A stretch of 64,000 nt of DNA, from NCBI RefSeq assembly GCF_903819215.1, contig NZ_CAIJCT010000010.1, one strand, 5' to 3'. This document shows positions 1 through 7,775 of the stretch, in pieces. Position 1 is the stretch's first letter, and each line of letters begins with the position of its first letter. The translations under genes were made by a program, and so were the position numbers. Below the pieces are notes generated by a model that was given only the letters and a program-made list of their open reading frames with translations, did not search any database and had not been told where the DNA came from. The stretch is from Aedoeadaptatus coxii (GTDB lineage: Bacteria; Bacillota; Clostridia; Tissierellales; Peptoniphilaceae).

Positions 1-606
1 GTAGCCGTAAGCGGCCTCGCACACTATCTTTAAAATCATAACATTCAACGCATACGCCGATGCTGCGTCATTTTCAAAGCTTATGTCTTCCGCCAAATAG
101 GCTTTAACACCGACTTCTATTTTTTCTTTTATCATGACGCGAAGATCCTCTTTTTCAATAAAGAGAGGATGGCTTCTTTGATCGAAAGATAGATCGCGAT
201 CAATACCATTGGATCGAACGTATCGATTTAAATCCCTCTCATAGAGCAAATGCTCACGCATATCCTGCACGGATGTGCAGCGAATGCGTCGCGCGTGGGG
301 ATGGGTCATATAGTCACAAAGATAGTGACTGATGACGCCGATTTTATAGCTGATAGCGTGAACTAAAAGCTTTCGCCACGGCGTGTCGTGAATAATTTCA
401 GACATGTAAGGAACTAAACGAACGATATTTTCAACGATATAATCGATGCTTTCGTCGTAGTAATGTGGAATAAATTTGTATTTCGGATAAATGTCGGGCG
501 CAATCGATCCTCGCAAAAGCTTGGATCGGTCGAGTTCGACGCCGAAGGTGGAACTCATATATTGATCCAACGCTCCCGCGATCATCCTATGTGTTTCAGG
601 TACCAT
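1..606 (-). CDS. Zinc-dependent phospholipase C family protein (3' part beyond window)
   Basis: Reading leftward from an ATG at 606 there are 202 uninterrupted codons up to the window edge, so the gene is cut there. The ATG is preceded by GGAGTG. The translation begins MVPETHRMIAGALDQYM and contains GSIAPDIYPKYKFIPHYYDE, then HYLCDYMTHPH. The N-terminal His, the APD, the PHY and the HYxxDxxxHPH pattern are the metal-ligand positions of the zinc-dependent phospholipase C fold. Family members of this short bacterial type are usually cytoplasmic or lack a clear signal, and substrates are mostly unknown; no signal peptide is seen here. The divergent small ORF on the opposite strand (463-678) is a shadow. 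Family assignment is fairly sure, specific function is not. Confidence 0.75.
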   Translation of the reverse strand, partial: MVPETHRMIAGALDQYMSSTFGVELDRSKLLRGSIAPDIYPKYKFIPHYYDESIDYIVENIVRLVPYMSEIIHDTPWRKLLVHAISYKIGVISHYLCDYMTHPHARRIRCTSVQDMREHLLYERDLNRYVRSNGIDRDLSFDQRSHPLFIEKEDLRVMIKEKIEVGVKAYLAEDISFENDAASAYALNVMILKIVCEAAYGY

Positions 607-668
607 GGACACTCCTTTATCACTACTCAATACCATTCAATTATATCAAAATTTCGTCGAATTGCAAT

Positions 669-2336
669 TTATTGGTAGGGATATTTGTATTTTCCAAATT
701 GATCGTGGATTGTCGTCCACACATCGGGAGTTTCAAAGCCTAAACGCCATGAGGAAATGCCCGCAAGATTATATTTTCTCATGAGAGAAACTTTCCATGC
801 GACGGATCCCCCATTTTCGATCCAAATTTTTTCCGATTTCCCGTTTACATCTTGCTGAATGGCGTATTGTTTTGCATCGTCATCCCATACGGGTTTTAAT
901 TTATGAGATGCTACATAGTCGGACGTCGTCTTCATACCGACCGCTTGCGACGTCATTTTGGAGTTTTGTTCCTGCCACAAGCGAGCATAGAAAGGAACGG
1001 ATAAAATAAATTTTTCCGGCGGGATATCTTTCAAACTTAAATTGACATTACCTTCGACCCATTTATATTCCGCTACGGAACCGGCTTTTTGCGACGTGCC
1101 CCAATGTTGATCGTATGCCATGAGTACGACATAATCACTTACCTTCGCTAGGGCTTTACGATCGTACAGCTCGTCTTCAACATCTTTCGAAATTTGCGGT
1201 GTCACACAGACGGAAACTAAAAGATTTTCCGCCTTGGCAGCTTCTGCAACTTCACGAACAAAGGTCGTAATGCCGTCGCGATCTTCCAGCTTCGTGTTTT
1301 CGAAGTCGATATTAATACCTTTCATGCCGTAGGATTTCGTCAAATTAACGAGTAAACCAACGGCCTTTTGGCGAGCTTCTTTATTTTGCAGGAAGGCGTG
1401 GGTCAATTCGGGATCGAAGCTGTTATCTAAATAGGCCCAGGTGTCGATGCCTAATTTAGCATAATTTTCTACATAGCGAATATCTCCGCGATCTTTAATT
1501 TCACCATTGGCATTTTCAATAGAAAACCACGTGGGAATAACGACATCCAAGCCTTCAATAGGCTTGATGTTTTGAATGACGCTGTCCTTCACTTGCCCAT
1601 AAGTGTAATCGTAGGTAATATTAAGCGGCTTTTTCACTGCTGAATAGGTTGGATCGTCGCTTTTTTTCACGTATTCACCGTCGATCGTATCGACCGAAAT
1701 ATTATCTTTACGAATCCACCCTAAGAGGCCATCGCGTTCGCGAACATGAAACCAATCGCCTTCTTTTCCAAAGACGATAAGATCACTATCGGCTTTAAGA
1801 GTTGCCATAATGGGCGAATCTGTCGTAGCCTTCTCACGTAAATTAACGCCGTCTCCGGAAAGTTTGCCGGTGGCATATTCCGTATTGCGGTCGTCAATCA
1901 GCAGAACATTTTTATCTTTGTTGTAATGCATAATGACGTGATAGTCGTACACAAAGGCTTCTACAGGGACGAATATTTGATCGTCTTTTTTGACGATGGG
2001 ATCACGCAAGCCGATTTTACCGCCGTTAACCGTTCCTTCTTTACTATCCAAGGGAAGAATTTTTTCGCCAAGTTTATTATTAAATATAACGGCCTTCTTA
2101 CCTTCATCGTAGTGGGCCGTTTTATCGAAATTTTCCTGAATGCCTTCTAAGGAAATATAAAACTGGCCGTCTTCACGCATGGTCTGCTCTTTTGGTAAAA
2201 CGCGGTCTCCGTAAATAATATGAAAGGATTCGGAAAATTTCGAGTATTGATTATTTCCCTTTAGCTTATTCAAAACGGTAAAGCCACCAAATAATAGGAT
2301 GGCGAAGACCAGGAGTATTGTAAATAATTTTTTCAT
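669..2336 (-). CDS. Membrane-anchored GH18-like glycosidase with SH3 domain
   Basis: A 555-residue protein with an N-terminal hydrophobic anchor or signal (residues about 4-22). Residues about 50-150 resemble the copper-amine-oxidase N-terminal-like domain common in clostridial wall proteins. A bacterial SH3 domain follows (about 155-215), then a glycosyl hydrolase family 18 barrel (about 235-550). The GH18 signature reads GINIDFEN, with the catalytic-type Glu near 346 and one Asp at 344; the first two Asp of the classic DxxDxDxE are Lys and Asn, as often seen in the YaaH/SleL-like branch. Such enzymes cut N-acetylglucosaminyl bonds, often in peptidoglycan. The likely role is cell-wall turnover; a spore role is not supported by any sporulation neighbour here. 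Its start lies shortly after the rplS terminator. Confidence 0.8.
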   Translation of the reverse strand: MKKLFTILLVFAILLFGGFTVLNKLKGNNQYSKFSESFHIIYGDRVLPKEQTMREDGQFYISLEGIQENFDKTAHYDEGKKAVIFNNKLGEKILPLDSKEGTVNGGKIGLRDPIVKKDDQIFVPVEAFVYDYHVIMHYNKDKNVLLIDDRNTEYATGKLSGDGVNLREKATTDSPIMATLKADSDLIVFGKEGDWFHVRERDGLLGWIRKDNISVDTIDGEYVKKSDDPTYSAVKKPLNITYDYTYGQVKDSVIQNIKPIEGLDVVIPTWFSIENANGEIKDRGDIRYVENYAKLGIDTWAYLDNSFDPELTHAFLQNKEARQKAVGLLVNLTKSYGMKGINIDFENTKLEDRDGITTFVREVAEAAKAENLLVSVCVTPQISKDVEDELYDRKALAKVSDYVVLMAYDQHWGTSQKAGSVAEYKWVEGNVNLSLKDIPPEKFILSVPFYARLWQEQNSKMTSQAVGMKTTSDYVASHKLKPVWDDDAKQYAIQQDVNGKSEKIWIENGGSVAWKVSLMRKYNLAGISSWRLGFETPDVWTTIHDQFGKYKYPYQ

Positions 2337-2370
2337 GGCACCTGCTACTTTCCAAGTTCAATGTACAAAG

Positions 2371-2398
2371 AATAGGCATCGCGTTCGCAATGCCTATT
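2371..2398 (-). terminator. Hairpin after rplS
   Basis: A 9-bp inverted repeat (2371-2379 with 2390-2398, extendable by GC pairs) around a short loop lies just past the rplS stop. The run of T after it on the minus strand is poor (CTTTGT), so termination may be partial and the GH18 gene may be co-transcribed. Confidence 0.55.
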
Positions 2399-2402
2399 TA
2401 CA

Positions 2403-2747
2403 TTAAAACTTCTTTTCTTTAACCTTTGCTGCCTTACCTTGACGAGAACGTAAATAGTAAAGTTTTGCGCGACGTACTTTACCGCGTTTCGTAACTTTGA
2501 TTTCCGCAATTCTCGGAGAATGTACAGGGAAAGTTCTTTCCACGCCTACGCCATAGGATAATCTTCTAACGGTGAATGTTTCGTTGATGCCGCCGCCTTG
2601 ACGTTTAATAACCGTACCTTCAAACGCTTGAACACGCTCTCTGGAACCTTCGATAATGCGGTAGTTTACGACAACCGTATCCCCTACTCTAAATTCGGGT
2701 ACATTGTCTTTTAATTGTTCTTGCTCAATGGATTTAATGATGTCCAT
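2403..2747 (-). CDS. rplS: 50S ribosomal protein L19
   Basis: The product is 114 residues, the usual length for bacterial L19. It shows the conserved stretch FRVGDTVVVNYRIIEGSRER near the N-terminus and the basic C-terminal RAKLYYLRSRQGKAAKVKEK. L19 sits at the 30S-50S interface. The start overlaps the end of trmD by 14 bases, and the order rpsP-khpA-rimM-trmD-rplS is the standard bacterial arrangement. It is the last gene of the ylxM-ffh-rpsP operon. Confidence 0.97.
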   Translation of the reverse strand: MDIIKSIEQEQLKDNVPEFRVGDTVVVNYRIIEGSRERVQAFEGTVIKRQGGGINETFTVRRLSYGVGVERTFPVHSPRIAEIKVTKRGKVRRAKLYYLRSRQGKAAKVKEKKF

Positions 2748-3483
2748 TCTTCTCCTCCTTAATCTGTTTTTTTAATGCTCTCAAATAATCTATATCGGAT
2801 GAAGAGAGTTCGGCCGATCCCAGAAGATCGGGGCGACGTAAGTAAGTCACTTTGAGAGACTCTTTTCGTCGATAGTCTTCAATTTTTTTATGGTTTCCAC
2901 TTAATAGAATATCGGGCACTCGGTAACCTCTAAAGTTATAAGGTCTTGTATAGTGACCGTGCTCTAAAAGTCCACTTGAGTGTGATTCTTCGATTGCGGA
3001 ATCTTGATTGCTCAGGACTCCCGGCACTAAACGGCTTACAGCGTCGATTAAAATCATGGAACCTAACTCTCCGCCGGAAAGTACATAGTCGCCAATGGAT
3101 ATTTCCTCGTCGATGTAATGATCCAATACCCGTTGATCGATGCCTTCATAATGGCCATTGACGAGGACGATGTGCTTCTTCTTGGAAAGCTCTTCCACCT
3201 TTTCCTGCGTCAAAACCTTTCCTCTGGGAGATAGATGGACGACGTGTCCTTCCCAACCTCGATTTTTCAAAATCGCATCTACTACCGGTTGTGGCTGTAT
3301 AACCATTCCCGGTCCTCCGCCGTACCCGTAGTCGTCAACATTATTGTGCTTGTCTAGGGTATAGTCGCGAATATTGACACATTTCAGAGAAATGAGCCCC
3401 GACTGAATACCTCTGCCGATGACCGAATAGTCCGCCATGGATTCTACGAATTCCGGAAAAAGCGACAGTACGGTAAACCTCAT
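2734..3483 (-). CDS. trmD: tRNA (guanine-37-N1)-methyltransferase
   Basis: A 249-residue SPOUT-class methyltransferase that makes m1G37 in tRNAs reading CNN and GGG codons, preventing +1 frameshifts. The trefoil-knot SAM site is visible: YGGGPGMV near residue 55, NGHYEGIDQRV near 112 and IGDYVLSGGELG near 132. The C-terminal helical part ends with a lysine-rich tail. It overlaps rimM upstream by 4 bases and rplS downstream by 14, indicating translational coupling inside the ribosomal operon. Confidence 0.97.
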   Translation of the reverse strand: MRFTVLSLFPEFVESMADYSVIGRGIQSGLISLKCVNIRDYTLDKHNNVDDYGYGGGPGMVIQPQPVVDAILKNRGWEGHVVHLSPRGKVLTQEKVEELSKKKHIVLVNGHYEGIDQRVLDHYIDEEISIGDYVLSGGELGSMILIDAVSRLVPGVLSNQDSAIEESHSSGLLEHGHYTRPYNFRGYRVPDILLSGNHKKIEDYRRKESLKVTYLRRPDLLGSAELSSSDIDYLRALKKQIKEEKNGHH

Positions 3484-3980
3484 GACAGCATCCCCTCAAT
3501 GGGATCGACGATAATGCGATCTTCTTCTACGCTTTTTATAAAAGCGCCGACAAAGGGAATTAAATATTCTTTTTCTTCATCCCGAATGACGAGAATATCG
3601 TTAACGTGTTGCGTTAAAATGTCGGAAACGTAACCGATGGAATCCCCTTCCACAGTGTAAACGGGAAGATCAATTAAATCATCTATGAAGAATTGACCTT
3701 CTTCCAGCGGTTTTCGATCTTCTAGGGGAATGTAAAGCTTCACGCCGCGAAGACGCTCCGATGCATTTCTGTCGTCGATGCCTTCGATTTTCAAAAGCAC
3801 CATGGACTTTTGAACCGAAGACGATTCAATTCCTCTGAGCGATGTATCATCACCCAAGTAAATTCTTTGAATTTCCGCTAAGCGCTCGGGAGTATCCGTC
3901 GACGGGTAAACTTTTACCATTCCTCGGATACCGTGAGCCGATGTTATTTCGCCGACGAGAACTTTATCTTTCTCGTTCAT
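3480..3980 (-). CDS. rimM: 16S rRNA-processing / ribosome maturation factor RimM
   Basis: A 166-residue RimM: N-terminal domain with VGEITSAHGIRGMVKVYPST, then a PRC-barrel C-terminal half (YTVEGDSIGYVSDILTQHVN). RimM helps mature the 30S head by binding S19 and the 16S 3' domain. The gene overlaps khpA upstream by 17 bases and trmD downstream by 4. Length and order are normal for the family. Confidence 0.95.
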   Translation of the reverse strand: MNEKDKVLVGEITSAHGIRGMVKVYPSTDTPERLAEIQRIYLGDDTSLRGIESSSVQKSMVLLKIEGIDDRNASERLRGVKLYIPLEDRKPLEEGQFFIDDLIDLPVYTVEGDSIGYVSDILTQHVNDILVIRDEEKEYLIPFVGAFIKSVEEDRIIVDPIEGMLS

Positions 3981-4203
3981 CGAAATCCACCGATACCATC
4001 ACTTGCTCCTTTGTGCCTACGGCTTTAATAATGCTTCGGATCGAGCGGGCAATTTTTCCTTGCCGACCAATCACTTTCCCCATGTCTTCAGGTGCAATAT
4101 ACACTTGAATATGGACCCGATCTTCTTCTCTCGTTTCAATAACTTCGACAGCGTCGGGATTATCAACGAGTTTCGAGACGATGTAGCAAACTAATTCCTC
4201 CAC
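3964..4203 (-). CDS. khpA: KH-domain RNA-binding protein
   Basis: A 79-residue single KH-domain protein (formerly YlqC) with the RNA-binding loop VIGRQGKIARSIRS near residues 43-56. In Gram-positive bacteria KhpA pairs with KhpB/EloR and affects cell division and small-RNA biology. The start is GTG, preceded by GGAGG with 7 bases between. It lies between rpsP and rimM as in most Firmicutes. Confidence 0.92.
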   Translation of the reverse strand: MEELVCYIVSKLVDNPDAVEVIETREEDRVHIQVYIAPEDMGKVIGRQGKIARSIRSIIKAVGTKEQVMVSVDFDERER

Positions 4204-4230
4204 AGTCTCACCTCCTCAAGTGGTTGAAAC

Positions 4231-4758
4231 TTACGCTTCTTCAGTAGCTTCTGCAGCTTCTTCGACTTCTTCGGATTCTACAGCTTCTTCTGCTTCCTCT
4301 TCTGTTGCTTCTTCAGCAGCTTCTTCTTCGGCTTTTGCTGCTTCCGCTTCAGCTTGAGCTTTAGCTTCTTCGGCTTCTTTTGCCTTACGTTCTTTAGCTT
4401 CTTCGTCGAGACGATCTAATTCAGCTTCGCGTTCAGCGCGTGCTTTAGCTTCTTGTGCTCTTACTTCATCGCGTTTAGCTTTTTGAACGTCGGTATTGTC
4501 ATAATTGCCGGTAGCTTCGTAAACTGCATTTTCTTTGAAAAGGCGATCGACGGTGGTCGTCGGTTTTGCGCCGTTTTTAATCCAGTTGTTAGCTTTATCT
4601 GCATCAACTTTTAAGATCTTCGGTTCCGTTAAGGGGTTGTAGTAACCAATCTCTTCAATGAAACGACCATCTCTAGGTTTTCTGGATTCTGCCACTACAA
4701 TTCTGTAAAAAGGACTTTTCTTAGAACCCATTCTTTTTAATCTGATTTTTACTGCCAT
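4231..4758 (-). CDS. rpsP: 30S ribosomal protein S16 with long acidic C-terminal tail
   Basis: Residues 1 to about 85 are a regular S16 (MAVKIRLKRMGSKKSPFYRI, then EIGYYNPLTEPK). The protein then continues to 175 residues, about twice the normal length. The extra part is an Ala/Glu/Lys-rich helix-forming stretch (about 95-145) followed by an almost purely Ala/Glu/Thr acidic end. The tail is in frame, uninterrupted and ends at a normal stop, with no sign of a second start. An acidic, probably solvent-exposed tail on S16 is unusual. Upstream is ffh; khpA follows after 27 bases. Confidence 0.95.
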   Translation of the reverse strand: MAVKIRLKRMGSKKSPFYRIVVAESRKPRDGRFIEEIGYYNPLTEPKILKVDADKANNWIKNGAKPTTTVDRLFKENAVYEATGNYDNTDVQKAKRDEVRAQEAKARAEREAELDRLDEEAKERKAKEAEEAKAQAEAEAAKAEEEAAEEATEEEAEEAVESEEVEEAAEATEEA

Positions 4759-4781
4759 TCTATCCTCCCAAAAATTTCTGT

Positions 4782-6119
4782 TTAAAAGGGAAAAGGCATC
4801 TTCATTTTTCGTTTGCCTTTTCCACCACTCATGGCTCCCAGTTTTTTCATCATCTTCTTAAGATCTTTAAACTGTTTCAGAAGCCCGTTAACCTGCCTAA
4901 CATCGGTGCCTGAGCCCTGTGCAATGCGCTTTCTGCGCGAACTGTCGATGATTTCAGGATGTGTTCTTTCCTTTTTCGTCATCGATTGAATAATCGCCTC
5001 GACGCGGGCAAATTCTTTTTCGTCGATTTTCATATTCTTCAAGGCCTTGTTGTTCATACCCGGCAACATGCCGAGAAGATCTTCCAAGGGACCGAGCTTT
5101 CGCATTTGTTGCATTTGATCCAGGAAATCGTCGAATGTAAAAGTTTGCGATCGAATTTTTTCTTCTAATTCTTTCGCCTTTTTTTCATCTACGAATTCTT
5201 CCGCTTTTTCGATTAAACCGACGACGTCTCCCATTCCAAGAATGCGCTTCGCCATGCGATCGGGGTGGAACACCTCGAGGGCATCGAGTTTTTCACCTAA
5301 TGCGATAAATTTAATCGGAACATCCGTAACCGAACGAATGGATAGTGCCGCGCCGCCCCGGGCATCACCGTCGAGCTTCGTTAAAACGACGCCCGTTATG
5401 GAAACTGCATCGTGGAATGACTGTGCTACTTGAACGGCATCTTGACCGGTCATAGCATCTAATACCAGGAGAATTTCCGTAGGGTTAGTAGCTTCCTTAA
5501 TGCCTTTAATTTCGTCCATTAAGGCTTCGTCCACGTGAAGGCGGCCTGCCGTATCGATTATAACCACGTCGTTACCTTTCGCCTTGGCATGGCGTAAACT
5601 ATTCGACGCGATTTCTATAGGATCGGCATCGGTTCCTTCCGAATAAACGGGAACATCGATTTGTGAAGCCAATACTTCCAGCTGCTTGATGGCCGCCGGT
5701 CGATAGACGTCACAGGCAACAAGCAAAGGTCTTTTATTTTGTTTCTTTAAAAGACGGGCAAGCTTTGTCGTGGTCGTGGTTTTACCGGCCCCCTGAAGGC
5801 CCGCCATAAGAATAACCGTCGGGTTTTTAGAAAAATCGATTTTTTTGGCATCGTCACCCATAAGAGAGGATAACTCTTCCATTACGATTTTAATAACTTG
5901 TTGCCCCGGCGTTAAACTCTCCATGACATCGGAACCGAGGGAACGTTCCTTCACTCGCTTCACGAAGTTTTTTACCACTCTAAAGTTGACGTCGGCTTCT
6001 AAAAGTGCCAGTTTAACCTCACGCATGGCCTCATCGACATCTTGCTCGGTAACTTTTCCTTTTCCGCGCAATTTTCCGATAGTGCCTTGCAATTTGTCGG
6101 CAAGGGATTCAAATATCAT
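4782..6119 (-). CDS. ffh: Signal recognition particle GTPase Ffh
   Basis: A 445-residue SRP54 homologue. N domain residues about 1-90, G domain with P-loop GLQGAGKTT at 107-115, DTAGR in the middle and TKLDG near residue 248, then a Met-rich M domain ending in a basic Gly/Lys/Met tail. It binds signal peptides and 4.5S RNA and docks with FtsY, which is encoded about 2 kb upstream here. It overlaps ylxM by 11 bases, the usual ylxM-ffh pair. Confidence 0.98.
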   Translation of the reverse strand: MIFESLADKLQGTIGKLRGKGKVTEQDVDEAMREVKLALLEADVNFRVVKNFVKRVKERSLGSDVMESLTPGQQVIKIVMEELSSLMGDDAKKIDFSKNPTVILMAGLQGAGKTTTTTKLARLLKKQNKRPLLVACDVYRPAAIKQLEVLASQIDVPVYSEGTDADPIEIASNSLRHAKAKGNDVVIIDTAGRLHVDEALMDEIKGIKEATNPTEILLVLDAMTGQDAVQVAQSFHDAVSITGVVLTKLDGDARGGAALSIRSVTDVPIKFIALGEKLDALEVFHPDRMAKRILGMGDVVGLIEKAEEFVDEKKAKELEEKIRSQTFTFDDFLDQMQQMRKLGPLEDLLGMLPGMNNKALKNMKIDEKEFARVEAIIQSMTKKERTHPEIIDSSRRKRIAQGSGTDVRQVNGLLKQFKDLKKMMKKLGAMSGGKGKRKMKMPFPF

Positions 6120-6468
6120 AGTATCCCTCCTTATCTATACGAGATTTTATCGAGTGAATAAGCTTAAGAAAAGCCGGATCGTCGGAAAAAGCTTTTAGTT
6201 CATCCAATTCTCTTTGAATGTACTTGGCATCTTCTTCCCATTTATGATTTTTTTCAGCTAATCTTAACGACTCTTCAAAGGCAGTCAGCGCCGCTTCCCC
6301 TCGTTTAATATTTTCGGAAACAGCCTGCTTTGAAGTGTTGACGATATCGGAAATTTCATTTAAAGAATAATCTTCCCGATAATAGAGATCCATCACTTGT
6401 TTTTGCTTTTCGCTCAATAATTGATCGTATAAATCCAGCAAAACATTGATGTGTATTGTCTTATCCAT
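6109..6468 (-). CDS. ylxM: YlxM/p13-family SRP-associated HTH protein
   Basis: A 119-residue protein if started at the ATG at 6468, which has GGGAG five bases upstream; an ATG four codons earlier is less well placed. It has a sigma-70 region 4-like helix-turn-helix (DLYYREDYSLNEISDIVNTSKQAVSENIKRGE, residues about 25-55 in two halves) followed by a helical tail. YlxM stimulates the SRP GTPases in Gram-positive cocci. It leads the ffh-rpsP operon behind a consensus promoter. Confidence 0.92.
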   Translation of the reverse strand: MDKTIHINVLLDLYDQLLSEKQKQVMDLYYREDYSLNEISDIVNTSKQAVSENIKRGEAALTAFEESLRLAEKNHKWEEDAKYIQRELDELKAFSDDPAFLKLIHSIKSRIDKEGYYDI

Positions 6469-6480
6469 GATCACTCCCAT

Positions 6481-6514
6481 AAAAAACAGGGTCAGGTTAA
6501 ATCCTTGACCCTGT
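6481..6514 (-). terminator. Terminator after alr
   Basis: A 9-bp perfect stem (6486-6494 with 6506-6514) is followed on the minus strand by six T residues at 6486-6481. It is the expected terminator of the smc-ftsY-alr run. It also lies inside or immediately after the start site predicted from the promoter at 6517-6545, so the two signals overlap. Confidence 0.85.
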
Positions 6515-6516
6515 GA

Positions 6517-6545
6517 ATTATACTATCTCTGCGGTTTAATGTCAA
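6517..6545 (-). promoter_or_regulatory. Consensus promoter for ylxM-ffh-rpsP operon
   Basis: On the minus strand a perfect TTGACA (6545-6540), a 17-base spacer and a perfect TATAAT (6522-6517). The -35 box overlaps the stop codon of alr. The predicted start near 6510 places most of the alr terminator hairpin at the 5' end of the new transcript. Confidence 0.88.
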
Positions 6546-7702
6546 TAATCAATTCCTAAAATTTCGTCCACCGTCTTATAGCGCTTGCCGCCTTTTAAAT
6601 AAACTTTAGGTAGTCGTTTCTTAAAATGTGTGCAGAAGGATGTGGGGATTTCATTATTCGCTTTTGCAAGCTCCTCTACCGTAATCTCTTCATCCCCTTG
6701 ACGACCGAGGATGACCACTTCATCGCCCACTTCACAGTCTACGCCTGTCACATCTACCATCATTTGATCCATGCAAATTCTGCCGATTTGCGGGCAACGC
6801 TTCCCGCCCACTAATACGTCGAATTTCTCAGACATGGATCTCTCCATTCCGTCGGCATAACCGATGGGAAGTGTGGCGACTTTTGTTTCGCGATCGGTCG
6901 TGTAAATCTGTCCGTAACTGATTCCTTCTCCCGGACCGATGGTTTTAACATGAGCAATGTCGGCTTTTAATTGGGCGATAAAACGAATATCGTAATCCTT
7001 TCCCGCAGGATCGCCTTCCGCCGTGCCATATTGGATAATACCGGGGCGTACGTACTCGAGATCGAATTCTCTGAAATTCATAATAGCATGAGAATTCGAC
7101 ACATGACGTTTTAGCCGTATATTTCGTTTGGAAAGCTCCTTAACAAACCAATCGTAGCGTTGAAATTGTTTTTTTGTAAATTCAGGATCGGTATCGGCTT
7201 TGGCAAAGTGCGTAAACATACCCTTAATTTCGATATGATCCATTTTGCTAATAGCTTCCACAGCATCTATACTTTCTTGACAAGGGATAAAACCGATACG
7301 ATTCATTCCCGTATCGACTGCAATATGAACGCCGGCCTTGATACCCATGCGCGACGCAAGATCATTTAATTCCTTCGCCACATCCAATCGATAAAGCGCC
7401 ATATCAATTTTGTTTTCGATCATGCTGCCGGCCGCTTCTTGGGGAGTAAAACCTAAAACCAGTATTTCAACGGATGGCAAAGATTTTCGCAAGGATATTC
7501 CCTCATTGCCCGAGGCTACAGCGAAATGGTTTACGCCGCTTTCAACCATGGTCTTCGCGATTTCCACGGCGCCGAATGAGTACGCATCGGCCTTTACAAT
7601 GGAAATAATGTCCGTATTTTCTTTTAAATGGCTCTTAATTTCCTCGATATTGTGTTTTACTTGATCGAGATCGACTTCAAGCCATGCAGGTCTTGTAATC
7701 AG
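6542..7702 (-). CDS. alr: Alanine racemase (CTG start)
   Basis: PLP-dependent enzyme making D-alanine for peptidoglycan. The first ATG in frame, at 7567, would remove the catalytic lysine region. The frame is open upstream to 7717 and contains the N-terminal WLEVDLDQVKHN and the PLP-lysine motif VKADAYSFGA. The best start is CTG at 7702 (protein LITRPAWLEV...), with GAGGTG five bases before it; an ATT directly before or after it is possible. From CTG the protein is 386 residues, normal for Alr. The second active-site region ISYGQIYTT and the CMDQMMVDVT segment are present. It follows ftsY and is closed by a terminator. Confidence 0.93.
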   Translation of the reverse strand: MITRPAWLEVDLDQVKHNIEEIKSHLKENTDIISIVKADAYSFGAVEIAKTMVESGVNHFAVASGNEGISLRKSLPSVEILVLGFTPQEAAGSMIENKIDMALYRLDVAKELNDLASRMGIKAGVHIAVDTGMNRIGFIPCQESIDAVEAISKMDHIEIKGMFTHFAKADTDPEFTKKQFQRYDWFVKELSKRNIRLKRHVSNSHAIMNFREFDLEYVRPGIIQYGTAEGDPAGKDYDIRFIAQLKADIAHVKTIGPGEGISYGQIYTTDRETKVATLPIGYADGMERSMSEKFDVLVGGKRCPQIGRICMDQMMVDVTGVDCEVGDEVVILGRQGDEEITVEELAKANNEIPTSFCTHFKKRLPKVYLKGGKRYKTVDEILGIDY

Positions 7703-7775
7703 AATAGCACCTCTTCTTCATCTTCCTATTGTTTCACTTTTCAGAAATGATTTAGTTGATTAGAAATACATTCTA

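Noticed and set aside
4240..4460. Repeat-like runs of cttctt/ttcggc on the plus strand (also 8690-9190)
   Set aside because: They are the complement of Glu/Ala codons in the S16 tail and the FtsY acidic region, not non-coding repeats.
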